DNA of 64,000 nucleotides from Lentisphaeria bacterium (GTDB lineage Bacteria > Verrucomicrobiota > Lentisphaeria > Victivallales > Victivallaceae). Position numbers and translations under genes: made by a program. Below, piece after piece: positions 44,806 through 53,221 of this stretch. A model generated the notes under the pieces. The model was not told the DNA's origin, did not search any database, and saw only the letters and a program-made list of their open reading frames with translations. Within the stretch, counting starts at the first letter, position 1. Each line of letters begins with the position of its first letter. The stretch lies in the NCBI GenBank assembly GCA_900768505.1, contig CAAGED010000005.1:1-64000 (forward strand). The letters run 5' to 3'.

Positions 44806-47682
44806 TTATTGGGATTTTTTCAGTATTTTTTTCAGAAATTCGCCGGTATATGAGCCTTGTACCGCGGCAACCTGTTCCGGCGTCCCGACGGCTATTACTT
44901 GACCGCCATCGGCACCGCCCTCCGGGCCTAAATCAATAATGTAATCGGCACATTTTATTACATCCAGATTATGCTCAATCACCAAAACTGTATTGCCCTT
45001 GTCCCGGAGTTTGTAAAGCACTTTCAAGAGTTGTTCAATATCCGCCATGTGCAAACCGGTGGTGGGTTCGTCCAAAATGTAAATTGTGTGGCCGCGGGGA
45101 ATCCGGCTTAATTCCGTGGCCAGTTTGACCCGTTGCGCTTCGCCGCCGGAGAGTGTGGTAGCAGCCTGCCCCAGCCGTATATACCCCAAGCCGACCATTT
45201 GCAGCATGGAGAATTTGCGTTTTAATTGTGGGATAGCGTCAAAAAATTTCACTGCTTCGTCCACGGTAAGCTCCAGCACATCGGCGATGGAGTGTTTTTT
45301 GTACTTGATCTCCAATGTTTCGGCGTTGAAACGACGGCCGTTGCAACTGGAACATTCCACATAAACATCCGAGAGAAACTGCATTTCAATTTTCTTGATT
45401 CCATCGCCCTTGCACTCTTCGCAGCGTCCGCCTTTCACATTGAAGCTGAACCGACCCGGTTTGTACCCTCGGGCTTTAGATTCCGGCAGTTCGGCAAAGA
45501 GATTGCGGATGGTATTGAAGGCATCGGTGTAGGTGGCCGGATTGGAGCGGGGAGTTCGTCCGATCGGCGTCTGATCAATTACAATCGCTTTGTCGATATG
45601 TTCCAGCCCTTTTATGGCTTTGCATTTGCCCCGGGGCAGGTCGCTGATGTCGCAGTGGGCGTTCAGCGCCCGCACCAGAATTTCATTAATCAGCGATGAT
45701 TTTCCGGAACCTGAAACCCCGGTAACGCAGCAGAGCGTCCCCAATGGAATATCCACATTGATATTCTTCAGGTTATTTTGAGCCGCTCCGATAATTGAAA
45801 TAATTTCGCCGTTGCCCGGCAGACGTTTGGTGGGAATTGGTATCTCCCGCTTGCCTGAAATAAATTGTCCAGTCAGGGAAGATGGATTTTTTGCCACCTC
45901 CTGCGGGGTTCCGGCTGCTACCAGGTAGCCGCCTTGTTCCCCCGCTCCCGGCCCGATATCCAGCAGATAATCCGCCGCCAGAATGGTGTCGGAATCGTGT
46001 TCAACTACAATGACCGTGTTGCCGATGTCTCTCAGCTGGGTGAGGGTGTTAAGCAGCCGGGCGTTGTCTCTTTGATGCAATCCGATGCTTGGTTCGTCCA
46101 AAATGTAGAGTACGCCAACCAGTGCACACCCCAACTGGGTTGCCAGACGAATGCGCTGGGCTTCGCCGCCGGAGAGCGTTCCGCTGCTGCGGTCCAGCGA
46201 AAGGTATCCCAGACCGACGTCGTGGAGAAATTTTAGCCGGGAGCGAATCTCCTGTAAAATATCTCCGGCGATGGCCTGCTGCTCCCGGTTAAGCCGGATT
46301 TGGTCGATGAATTTAATGGCGTGTTCCACCGACATGGCGTTGAATTTATCCAATGCCACGCCGTTGATGGTTACTGCCAATGCTAATTTATTCAGTCTGG
46401 CGCCGTGGCAGCCGTCGCAGGGGGCGGTGCGCTGGCAGGTTTGCAACCGTTGTCGCAATGCCTCATTCTCGGTTTCCAGAATGCGGCGGTCCAGGTTGGG
46501 CAACACGCCCTCAAATGGTTTACTCCAGTGAAAACGTTTGCCGCGAATTGTGTAGTCAAACTCCAGTGGCACGTCACCGCTGCCGTAGAGTAGAATCTGC
46601 TGAATTTCCGGGCGGATTTTTTCAAAAGGCAATGTCAGCATTTCCGGGTAGTTATATTGCTCCGCCAACTTCCGTAAAATCAGGTTGTAGTAGATTATCA
46701 AATGGCGCGGACCCCGCCGCCAGGCCGGAATGGCGCCGTTTTTGATGGAAAGCGTGCGATCCGGAATCACCATATTTTCGTCCATTACCATTTTTACGCC
46801 CAGACCGTTGCAGACCGGGCAGGCGCCGTAGGGGCTGTTAAAAGAGAAGTTGCGGGGGAGCATTTTTCCAAAACTTTTACCGCACTTGGTGCAGCAGAGA
46901 TATTCGCTCTGCTTTTCCTCAGTGAATTCCGGGGCGTCCGGGTTGGCTTCCCGGTCATTTTCGGTCAGAATGGTAATCATTCCTTCGCCCAATTTCAGTG
47001 CCAATTCAACTGAATCCGACAAACGCGTCCGATCGATTTCGCCGGCAATCAGCCGATCCACCACTGCATCAATGTTGTGCCGCTTGTTTTTTTCCAATTT
47101 GGGAATGCTCTCTTCGTCGTCCAGCCGGTAGAATTGTCCGTCCACCCGCACCCGGAGAAAACCGTCGTTCATCAGGCGCTGAAACACCTCGCGTAATTCT
47201 CCTTTTTTTCCGTCAATCAGCGGCGCAAGCAACATCAAGCGGCTGCCGGATGGAGTTTTTTCGATATTGGCACAAATCGCCTGCACGGACTGGGCTTTCA
47301 ATTCAATACCGCAATCCGGACAATGGGGAATGCCGATATGAGTGTAGAGCAGACGCAGATAATCATAAATCTCCGTCACCGTCGCCACGGTGGAGCGGGG
47401 CGACGAACCGGCGGTACGTTGTTCAATGGCGATGGCAGGCGAGAGTCCCTCGATGTGTTCCACTTTGGGCTTTTGTAAACGATCCAGAAATTGTCTGGCG
47501 TAGGCGGACAAACTCTCTACATAACGTCGCTGACCCTCGGCGTATAATGTGTCAAATGCGAGAGAGGATTTTCCAGAACCGCTCAAGCCGGTGATAACCA
47601 CCAGTTTGTTACGCGGTATGGTGACGTCGATATTTTTCAGATTGTGTTGAAACGCCCCTTTAATTACAATATTCTCATACAT
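44806..47682 (-). CDS. uvrA: Excinuclease ABC subunit A
   Basis: A 958-aa damage-recognition ATPase of nucleotide excision repair. It has two ABC ATPase modules with Walker A motifs GLSGSGKSS and GVSGSGKSS, two signature motifs (LSGGEAQR), and zinc-binding cysteine sets near 265-300 (CTKCGKS, CPVCNGLG) and about 740-770 (CEECKGDG, CSSCNGRRF). It dimerises, finds DNA lesions and loads UvrB. Length is normal. It ends one base after the start-side neighbour maf, so the two are probably cotranscribed from upstream. Confidence 0.97.
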   Translation of the reverse strand: MYENIVIKGAFQHNLKNIDVTIPRNKLVVITGLSGSGKSSLAFDTLYAEGQRRYVESLSAYARQFLDRLQKPKVEHIEGLSPAIAIEQRTAGSSPRSTVATVTEIYDYLRLLYTHIGIPHCPDCGIELKAQSVQAICANIEKTPSGSRLMLLAPLIDGKKGELREVFQRLMNDGFLRVRVDGQFYRLDDEESIPKLEKNKRHNIDAVVDRLIAGEIDRTRLSDSVELALKLGEGMITILTENDREANPDAPEFTEEKQSEYLCCTKCGKSFGKMLPRNFSFNSPYGACPVCNGLGVKMVMDENMVIPDRTLSIKNGAIPAWRRGPRHLIIYYNLILRKLAEQYNYPEMLTLPFEKIRPEIQQILLYGSGDVPLEFDYTIRGKRFHWSKPFEGVLPNLDRRILETENEALRQRLQTCQRTAPCDGCHGARLNKLALAVTINGVALDKFNAMSVEHAIKFIDQIRLNREQQAIAGDILQEIRSRLKFLHDVGLGYLSLDRSSGTLSGGEAQRIRLATQLGCALVGVLYILDEPSIGLHQRDNARLLNTLTQLRDIGNTVIVVEHDSDTILAADYLLDIGPGAGEQGGYLVAAGTPQEVAKNPSSLTGQFISGKREIPIPTKRLPGNGEIISIIGAAQNNLKNINVDIPLGTLCCVTGVSGSGKSSLINEILVRALNAHCDISDLPRGKCKAIKGLEHIDKAIVIDQTPIGRTPRSNPATYTDAFNTIRNLFAELPESKARGYKPGRFSFNVKGGRCEECKGDGIKKIEMQFLSDVYVECSSCNGRRFNAETLEIKYKKHSIADVLELTVDEAVKFFDAIPQLKRKFSMLQMVGLGYIRLGQAATTLSGGEAQRVKLATELSRIPRGHTIYILDEPTTGLHMADIEQLLKVLYKLRDKGNTVLVIEHNLDVIKCADYIIDLGPEGGADGGQVIAVGTPEQVAAVQGSYTGEFLKKILKKSQ

Positions 47683-47683
47683 G

Positions 47684-48247
47684 TTAATCGCCTAAATATT
47701 TATGTAAAATTGTTGCAACTTGTTTTATGGGCAGACCAATTACATTATTCAGTTCGCCCTCTAATTTATCCAAAATAATTTCGCCATGTTCCTGAATGGC
47801 GTATGCTCCAGCCTTGTCCAATACTGCTACATTATTTAAATACTGCTCCAGTTCTGTATCGGAGAAGTTGCGGAATGTTACTTCGCTTACGACGGAAAAA
47901 TTCTCATTAATTCCGTTGTTGCGCCCGATAATTGCCACCCCAGTGATAACTTGATGGGTATTCCCGCGAAGTTTTCGCAATATTTTTTCTGCTTCCGCCA
48001 AATCCCGGGGTTTACCGATAATTTCTCCCTGAAAAAGAATCATGGTATCTGCTCCGAGACAGAGGTCGTCCGGATATTGTTCGGCTACATATTCGGTTTT
48101 CAGTTTGGCGTTGATTTGTGGCAGTTCTTCCGGATTTTTCGCCTGGCGTAATTCTGCCGCCGCCGAAGGAATTATACTGAAGTTAAAATTATGTTGTCGC
48201 AGAATTTGAGCCCGGCGCGGCGATTGGGAGCAGAGAATTAATTTCAT
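47684..48247 (-). CDS. Maf family nucleotide pyrophosphatase
   Basis: A 187-aa enzyme that hydrolyses non-canonical or excess nucleoside triphosphates in the cytoplasm. It opens with LCSQSPRRAQIL, the Maf signature, and contains LGADTMILFQGEIIGKPRD and the AGAYAIQEHGE segment with catalytic residues. The gap to uvrA is one base. Whether it prefers dTTP/UTP or m7GTP cannot be told with certainty. A 176-base gap with no distinct signal separates it from the AmaP-like gene. Confidence 0.93.
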   Translation of the reverse strand: MKLILCSQSPRRAQILRQHNFNFSIIPSAAAELRQAKNPEELPQINAKLKTEYVAEQYPDDLCLGADTMILFQGEIIGKPRDLAEAEKILRKLRGNTHQVITGVAIIGRNNGINENFSVVSEVTFRNFSDTELEQYLNNVAVLDKAGAYAIQEHGEIILDKLEGELNNVIGLPIKQVATILHKYLGD

Positions 48248-48423
48248 AAAAAATCTTTAAGTGTAAATGATTATACGTTTTATTGCAAAATATAGACAAC
48301 TCGGGAAATATTTGTGTCCATTGTCATTCCCCGTAAAAGACAAAACCGGAGGCTGGTGATCTTAAAAAATCGTCCATTACCCCCGGTGATAAAAACTTTA
48401 AAATTTTTTTGTTCAACGCATTT

Positions 48424-49017
48424 TCAGCGACGATTCTTAATCCGCAGCGGAATCTCATCCGACCCAGAATTATTTTCCGACTCATAATCAATACTGCCCG
48501 TCGGGTAGGTGGTGATAAACGAAGAGTCAGTCCTGCCGGAGGTGGAGGATTCAGCCGCTTCGATGCTGATGCGTTTGAGCCGAATCTCAATCTGATTTAT
48601 GAAATCAATCCCCAGAGTGTTCACCAGTACATCTTTTACTTCCCGACGTAAATCCTCGGTAAACTCTACCAGAGATTTGTTTTGTTGGGCGTATAATTCT
48701 GCATAAACCGTCAATACCAGTTTTAAATCTTTCCGCCACTGCAGTATATTGCAGCGGGTGATGGTCATACCGATATTTTTTAATTTCATGGTGCAGATCG
48801 CATCGGCAATTACATGACTGGACAAGACAATTGCGCCGGATTCCGAATTAATGGTCAATTGTTTGCAGCAACTGCCGCCCCGGCTCAGCAAGAAAATTAT
48901 TTTCAGTATAATTATAAAAATAAACACCAGCAAAATCACTGCCGTCGCAGTCAAATAACCTCGATCATACGCCGGTATATCACAATAATATTGTGCCAGA
49001 AATTCTTTGATGTCCAT
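48424..49017 (-). CDS. AmaP-like membrane anchor of Asp23
   Basis: A 197-aa protein with an N-terminal membrane helix (about residues 22-45), then a soluble domain, then an acidic Ser/Thr-rich tail. It lies 110 bases downstream of an Asp23 gene on the same strand, as amaP does in Gram-positive bacteria. The soluble part (KDLKLVLTVYAELYAQQ) has the beta-alpha character of AmaP. The start ATG at 49017 has AAGGAG 8 bases upstream. The assignment is by context plus topology and is moderate. Confidence 0.65.
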   Translation of the reverse strand: MDIKEFLAQYYCDIPAYDRGYLTATAVILLVFIFIIILKIIFLLSRGGSCCKQLTINSESGAIVLSSHVIADAICTMKLKNIGMTITRCNILQWRKDLKLVLTVYAELYAQQNKSLVEFTEDLRREVKDVLVNTLGIDFINQIEIRLKRISIEAAESSTSGRTDSSFITTYPTGSIDYESENNSGSDEIPLRIKNRR

Positions 49018-49127
49018 TTTCTTGCTCCTTGTCAGCCTGCCAGAGAGAAACGCCAACTGGAAATTTTATCTCCGACGGCGTTGTTCCATCTAGCATTTTT
49101 TATTTAAATCGCCTGATCCCGAATCAA

Positions 49128-49589
49128 TTAATTATTTTCTTCTTCGATATTTTCTTCTGATTCTTCCTCGTCATTTTCCTCGGTATAATCTTCAATTTCC
49201 TGAACAATAACATTTACCGAAGCAACGCCCATGCCGGTAGTCTCCTCCACCTGCTCAATAATTGCCCGTTGAACTGTGGCGGCTACCGGAGGAATCTTAT
49301 AACCGAACTTGATGTTGATTTTCAATTCAATTTCAATCTGCTCTTCCGAAAAATTTATGGTGATCGCCCGATCTGAAATTCGACGGCTGCCCACGATTTC
49401 GGCAATGTTGTCCACAAAACTGCTGCCGGAGAGTCTGGAAACTCCATCTACAGAGAGCGCCGCCTTTCGTACCAGGGAGGAGATCACATTCTCGTGAATT
49501 TTTATCAATCCCAATTCGCTGGGCGAATCAACATTGCGCGTGGAGTTTTTGGCCGCAATTTCCGGATTTTTTGTCTCTTTTGCTTTCAT
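49128..49589 (-). CDS. Asp23/Gls24 family envelope stress protein
   Basis: A 153-aa protein of the alkaline-shock family. The conserved core runs from LGLIKIHENVISSLVRKAAL through VDGVSRLSG to IEIELKINIKFGYKIPPVA and the final VNVIVQEI. The C-terminus is an extremely acidic run of Glu, and the N-terminus is charged. Asp23 proteins coat the inner membrane face through AmaP and affect envelope stress tolerance. GAGGT precedes the ATG by 6 bases. Asp23 is best known from Bacillota and Actinomycetota, so its presence here is noteworthy. Confidence 0.88.
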   Translation of the reverse strand: MKAKETKNPEIAAKNSTRNVDSPSELGLIKIHENVISSLVRKAALSVDGVSRLSGSSFVDNIAEIVGSRRISDRAITINFSEEQIEIELKINIKFGYKIPPVAATVQRAIIEQVEETTGMGVASVNVIVQEIEDYTEENDEEESEENIEEENN

Positions 49590-49715
49590 CTACTACCTCT
49601 ACATTTTTAGCTTTTTTCGGTATATTTCCGAAAAAACAATCTGTCGTTTTTTTTCGACTCTGTTGCCGCAGTGGAAATCTAGCATAAATCTTGTTTCACT
49701 GCAAGCAAAAAACAC

Positions 49716-51083
49716 CTATTTGTCGCTTTTTTGCAAGGAATTTTCCTGCATCATTCGTTCAATGAAGCCGGTATCGTACTTGCCCTCGACGAAGGTTTTG
49801 TTCGCCAGAATTTTCTGGGCAAACGGAATGGTGGTCTTCACACCCTCCACTATATATTCGTCCAATGCCCGGCGGCATTTGGTCAAAGCCTCTTCACGAT
49901 TGATGCCGTAGACAATGAGTTTACCGATCATGCTGTCATAATATGGTGGAATAACATACCCGCTGTAAGCGTGGGTGTCGTTGCGCACTCCCGGACCACC
50001 AGGCGGAACAAATAATGAAATTTTACCTGGATTAGGTACAAAATTATTAAACGGATCTTCCGCATTGATTCGGCACTCAATCGCGTGACCTTTTACCGTA
50101 ATATCCTTTTGGGATACCGAGAGCGGTAAACCGGCAGCGACTCGTATCTGCTCCTTGATTAAATCAACTCCGGTAACCATTTCCGTGACCGGGTGTTCCA
50201 CCTGAATACGGGTGTTCATCTCCATAAAGTAGAAATCACCCTCGGCGGTTAGCAAAAATTCAATTGTGCCGGCGTTGGTGTAATTGGCCGCCTTGGCCGC
50301 ACGAACTGCCGCAGAACCCATTTTTTCCCGCAATTTCGAGTTGAGTACAGGAGAGGGGGATTCCTCCAGTAATTTCTGGTTCCGGCGCTGCACACTGCAG
50401 TCACGTTCGCCCAAATGCACAACATTGCCGTGATTGTCTGCCATAATCTGAAATTCGATGTGCCGGGGATTGACCAGAAACTTTTCCATATACAAATCGC
50501 CGTTGCCGAAAGCGTTTTCAGCCTCGGTTTTTGCCGCATGGAACCCCTGAATCAGACTGCCGTCGTTGTGTGCGATACGCATGCCGCGTCCGCCGCCGCC
50601 GGCAGAAGCCTTGATGATTACCGGATACTTCAGCTTGTGCGCTATTTTCAGCGCCTCTTCCTCCGAGGCAATCAAGCCGTCGCTGCCCGGGGTGGTTGGT
50701 ACATTGGCCCGTTTCATGGTGTCACGGGCAATCGCCTTGTCGCCCAAAGCCCGCATTGCTTCTGGGGTAGGGCCGATGAAGGCGATGTTGCACTCGCGGC
50801 AAATTTCCGCAAAATGGGCATTTTCGGAGAGAAATCCGTAGCCCGGGTGAATGGCATCCACGTCGCAGATTTCCGCTACGCTGATCAACCGCTCAATCAG
50901 CAAATAACTGTCTTTAGGACGTGCGGAACCGATACAAACCGCCTCGTCGGCAAAACGCACCGGCAGACTGTCGGCGTCCGCCTGAGAATAAACCGCAACG
51001 GTCTTAATACCCATTTCGCGGCAGGCGCGGATAATGCGCAGTGCAATTTCACCGCGATTGGCAATCAATATTTTATCAAACAT
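49716..51083 (-). CDS. accC: Acetyl-CoA carboxylase biotin carboxylase subunit
   Basis: A 455-aa ATP-grasp enzyme that carboxylates biotin on the carrier protein AccB, the first step in fatty acid synthesis. It begins DKILIANRGEIALRIIRACRE, has the glycine-rich ATP loop KASAGGGGRGMR and the metal-binding segment FYFMEMNTRIQVEHPVTE. It lies 23 bases after accB in the same operon. Length and motifs are normal. Confidence 0.97.
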   Translation of the reverse strand: MFDKILIANRGEIALRIIRACREMGIKTVAVYSQADADSLPVRFADEAVCIGSARPKDSYLLIERLISVAEICDVDAIHPGYGFLSENAHFAEICRECNIAFIGPTPEAMRALGDKAIARDTMKRANVPTTPGSDGLIASEEEALKIAHKLKYPVIIKASAGGGGRGMRIAHNDGSLIQGFHAAKTEAENAFGNGDLYMEKFLVNPRHIEFQIMADNHGNVVHLGERDCSVQRRNQKLLEESPSPVLNSKLREKMGSAAVRAAKAANYTNAGTIEFLLTAEGDFYFMEMNTRIQVEHPVTEMVTGVDLIKEQIRVAAGLPLSVSQKDITVKGHAIECRINAEDPFNNFVPNPGKISLFVPPGGPGVRNDTHAYSGYVIPPYYDSMIGKLIVYGINREEALTKCRRALDEYIVEGVKTTIPFAQKILANKTFVEGKYDTGFIERMMQENSLQKSDK

Positions 51084-51106
51084 AATTTTTTCCCGTTGCT
51101 TAGTGA

Positions 51107-51577
51107 TTATTCAATGACGAACAGCGGCTGGCCAAATTCCACCGGATTGGCGTTGGGAACCAGAACCTCTTTGATAACGCCGCTTTTTTCCGCCTTAATT
51201 TCGTTCATAACCTTCATCGCCTCTACAATGCAAACCACGGTATCCGCTGTAACGGTGTCACCCACCTTGACGAACGGAGCTGCATCCTGAGAGGGCGCAT
51301 TATAAAATGTTCCAACCAGTGGAGAAGTAATAATTTGTTCGGCGGATGGGGCTGCCGGAGCAGTTGGTGCCGGTGCGGCACTGGATGTTGCGGGGGGCGC
51401 TGCAATTTGAGCTGCCGGAGTTGGAATCATCTGGGTAACCGGAGCGGCCTGAACCATTTGAACTTTTTCCGAACCGCGTTTAATGCAGAGATTATATTCT
51501 TCGGCCTCAATTTTGAATTCAGTCAAATCATTCTCGGCCATAAGTTTTACAATTGTCTTGATTTCTTCAATTTTCAT
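51107..51577 (-). CDS. accB: Acetyl-CoA carboxylase biotin carboxyl carrier protein
   Basis: A 156-aa carrier. The N-terminal ~45 residues are a helical domain, then a Pro/Ala-rich flexible linker (about 46-80), then the biotinyl domain with biotinylated lysine K122 in EAMKVMNEIKA. The thumb loop APSQDAAPFVKVG is present. AccC directly follows by 23 bases. It delivers carboxyl-biotin to the carboxyltransferase, whose subunits are not in the window. Confidence 0.96.
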   Translation of the reverse strand: MKIEEIKTIVKLMAENDLTEFKIEAEEYNLCIKRGSEKVQMVQAAPVTQMIPTPAAQIAAPPATSSAAPAPTAPAAPSAEQIITSPLVGTFYNAPSQDAAPFVKVGDTVTADTVVCIVEAMKVMNEIKAEKSGVIKEVLVPNANPVEFGQPLFVIE

Positions 51578-51615
51578 TTTTTTCAGTCCTTAAAGTTGGG
51601 CTTCTATATTAGTAT

Positions 51616-52056
51616 TTATTTAGCCTGTTTTACAATATCCACAATCGCTGTCAGCGCCAAATTGTAGCCTTGAATGCCAAATCCGGCAATTACGCCGCGG
51701 CAAGCCTCGCTGGTTATTGACGTGTGGCGAAATGTTTCCCGCGAATTTATATTGCTGATATGCACTTCCACTGTTGGTATTGCTACTGCCTTTAGTGCAT
51801 CGTGAATTGCGATGCTACTGTGGCTGTATGCCGCCGGATTTATGATTATGCCGTCAATTTTTTGCCAGCTGTCACCAATTTTGTCCACTATTGCCCCTTC
51901 GTGGTTGGATTGGAAAAATTCCAAATCCACCTCCAGACAACCAGCGGCCCGGCGCATATTTTCATAAACTGTATCCAAGGTGTCGCTGCCGTAAATCGTT
52001 GGTTCCCGACGTCCGAGCAGCTGCATATTTGGTCCGTTGATTACAAGAATTTTCAT
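51616..52056 (-). CDS. aroQ: 3-dehydroquinate dehydratase, type II
   Basis: A 146-aa type II dehydroquinase, a dodecameric enzyme of the shikimate pathway that removes water from 3-dehydroquinate. It starts INGPNMQLLGRREPTIYG with the flexible-loop Arg and catalytic Tyr, followed by NPAAYSHSSIAIHD and VHISNINSRETFRH with the catalytic His. Located 38 bases upstream of accB, an arrangement known from many bacteria. Confidence 0.96.
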   Translation of the reverse strand: MKILVINGPNMQLLGRREPTIYGSDTLDTVYENMRRAAGCLEVDLEFFQSNHEGAIVDKIGDSWQKIDGIIINPAAYSHSSIAIHDALKAVAIPTVEVHISNINSRETFRHTSITSEACRGVIAGFGIQGYNLALTAIVDIVKQAK

Positions 52057-52102
52057 AAATTATTACACTGTTTTTTCGTTTAGTTGTTAATCCTGAAACA
52101 AT

Positions 52103-53035
52103 CTACTGCCTTACCGGCAGTTCCGGGGTGGAAAACTCAGCTCCCGGTAACAACTCCAGAATTTTATTGCTGTCAAAATTTATCGTTTCCTCTGTCGTTC
52201 CGCTACTGGTATTTAAAGTCTGACGGTCTGCCGACGGGAGCGCTGCGGAGTCGTTGCTGCCGCTTACCAATGCAACTATCAGGTAAATTATCAATCCCAG
52301 AATTAATATTGCTACTCCGGAAACCAGGCCGATGATCAGCATCAAACGTTTGGAATCCTGCTCCCGGTTTTCATTATTGCCGGCATCTTCGTCGGCCTCC
52401 AGAGTAGCGGCGGCCAGATCATGGACATCAAAAGATTGCTGTAATTTTAATTCTGCAACCATACTGTCGATAAATTCCGGCGCAATTTTATAAAGGTCTC
52501 CGAACTTCCGGATATACGATATCACATAGACTGCCGGAGGCAACTTAGCAAAATCCTCCTGCTCCAGTGCATTGATGTAGCGGCTCTGAATGCAGGTCAG
52601 ATGGGAAATTTGTTCCACTGAATAATTTTGACTCTCCCGAATCCGGCGGAAATAATCGCCAAAGGCAATTTTCCCGTTTGGATGAGTGGTCGGCGCGTAG
52701 GTAACTAAAATCTGCTGCCTGCCGGTGAATTTCGGTTTTACTTCACCGCCGATTGCCCGACCGGCCTCTTCCCGGGTCAGAACCTGACTGACAAAACTGC
52801 CTGTTCCGGAGTTGGATGCCGCCTGAGGTGTCTCCTCATGGGATACTGTTCGAACGCTTTGCAGCTCTTCTTCGAATTGCGGCGCATACATATTTTCTTG
52901 AACTGCCGGTTTTTTTTCTCCATCCGGAGTTGAATTTCCGGCGGCAGAACTCTGCACCTGCGCCTGAAAATCCGCTCCGGGCGATTTAAAGATAAACGGC
53001 AGACCGTCATTATTGTTGTTAGGTGTTTCAGCCAC
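52103..53035 (-). CDS. RodZ-like protein with HTH and one transmembrane helix
   Basis: A 310-aa protein. An N-terminal Asn/Gln/Pro-rich part precedes a helix-turn-helix domain of the HTH_25 type (about residues 115-190: GDYFRRIRESQNYSVEQISHL, then SRYINALEQEDFAKLP). A single membrane helix follows (about 232-256). The C-terminal periplasmic part is short and lacks a clear DUF4115 domain, so it is RodZ-like rather than a full RodZ. It starts with GTG and has a weak ribosome binding site. It is first in an operon with aroQ, accB and accC and may help MreB-dependent cell shape (inference). Confidence 0.8.
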   Translation of the reverse strand: MAETPNNNNDGLPFIFKSPGADFQAQVQSSAAGNSTPDGEKKPAVQENMYAPQFEEELQSVRTVSHEETPQAASNSGTGSFVSQVLTREEAGRAIGGEVKPKFTGRQQILVTYAPTTHPNGKIAFGDYFRRIRESQNYSVEQISHLTCIQSRYINALEQEDFAKLPPAVYVISYIRKFGDLYKIAPEFIDSMVAELKLQQSFDVHDLAAATLEADEDAGNNENREQDSKRLMLIIGLVSGVAILILGLIIYLIVALVSGSNDSAALPSADRQTLNTSSGTTEETINFDSNKILELLPGAEFSTPELPVRQ

Positions 53036-53089
53036 TTTTTTATTTCACTTCAGTTTTCGCAAACGTTTGTTTATTAAATAACTCACTAT

Positions 53090-53118
53090 AAGTTATCTTA
53101 TTTTTGTATAATTGTCAA
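53090..53118 (-). promoter_or_regulatory. Likely promoter for the RodZ-like/aroQ/accBC operon
   Basis: On the minus strand TTGACA (53118-53113), a 17-base spacer and TAACTT (53095-53090) form a near-consensus promoter, about 55 bases before the GTG start at 53035. Confidence 0.55.
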
Positions 53119-53221
53119 ATTTATTTTGATTTAATTTTGAAATACGGTTCAAAAAATTTGCACAAAAAACATTTTAAAGTCATTTTTGCAATTCCGGCTA
53201 ACCAATCAAAAATAAATTTTT

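Noticed and set aside
49612..49636. Inverted repeat TTTTTTCGG/CCGAAAAAA downstream of accC
   Set aside because: On the minus strand the T-run precedes the stem and A follows it, so it is not a canonical terminator for accC; the stem is mostly A-T.
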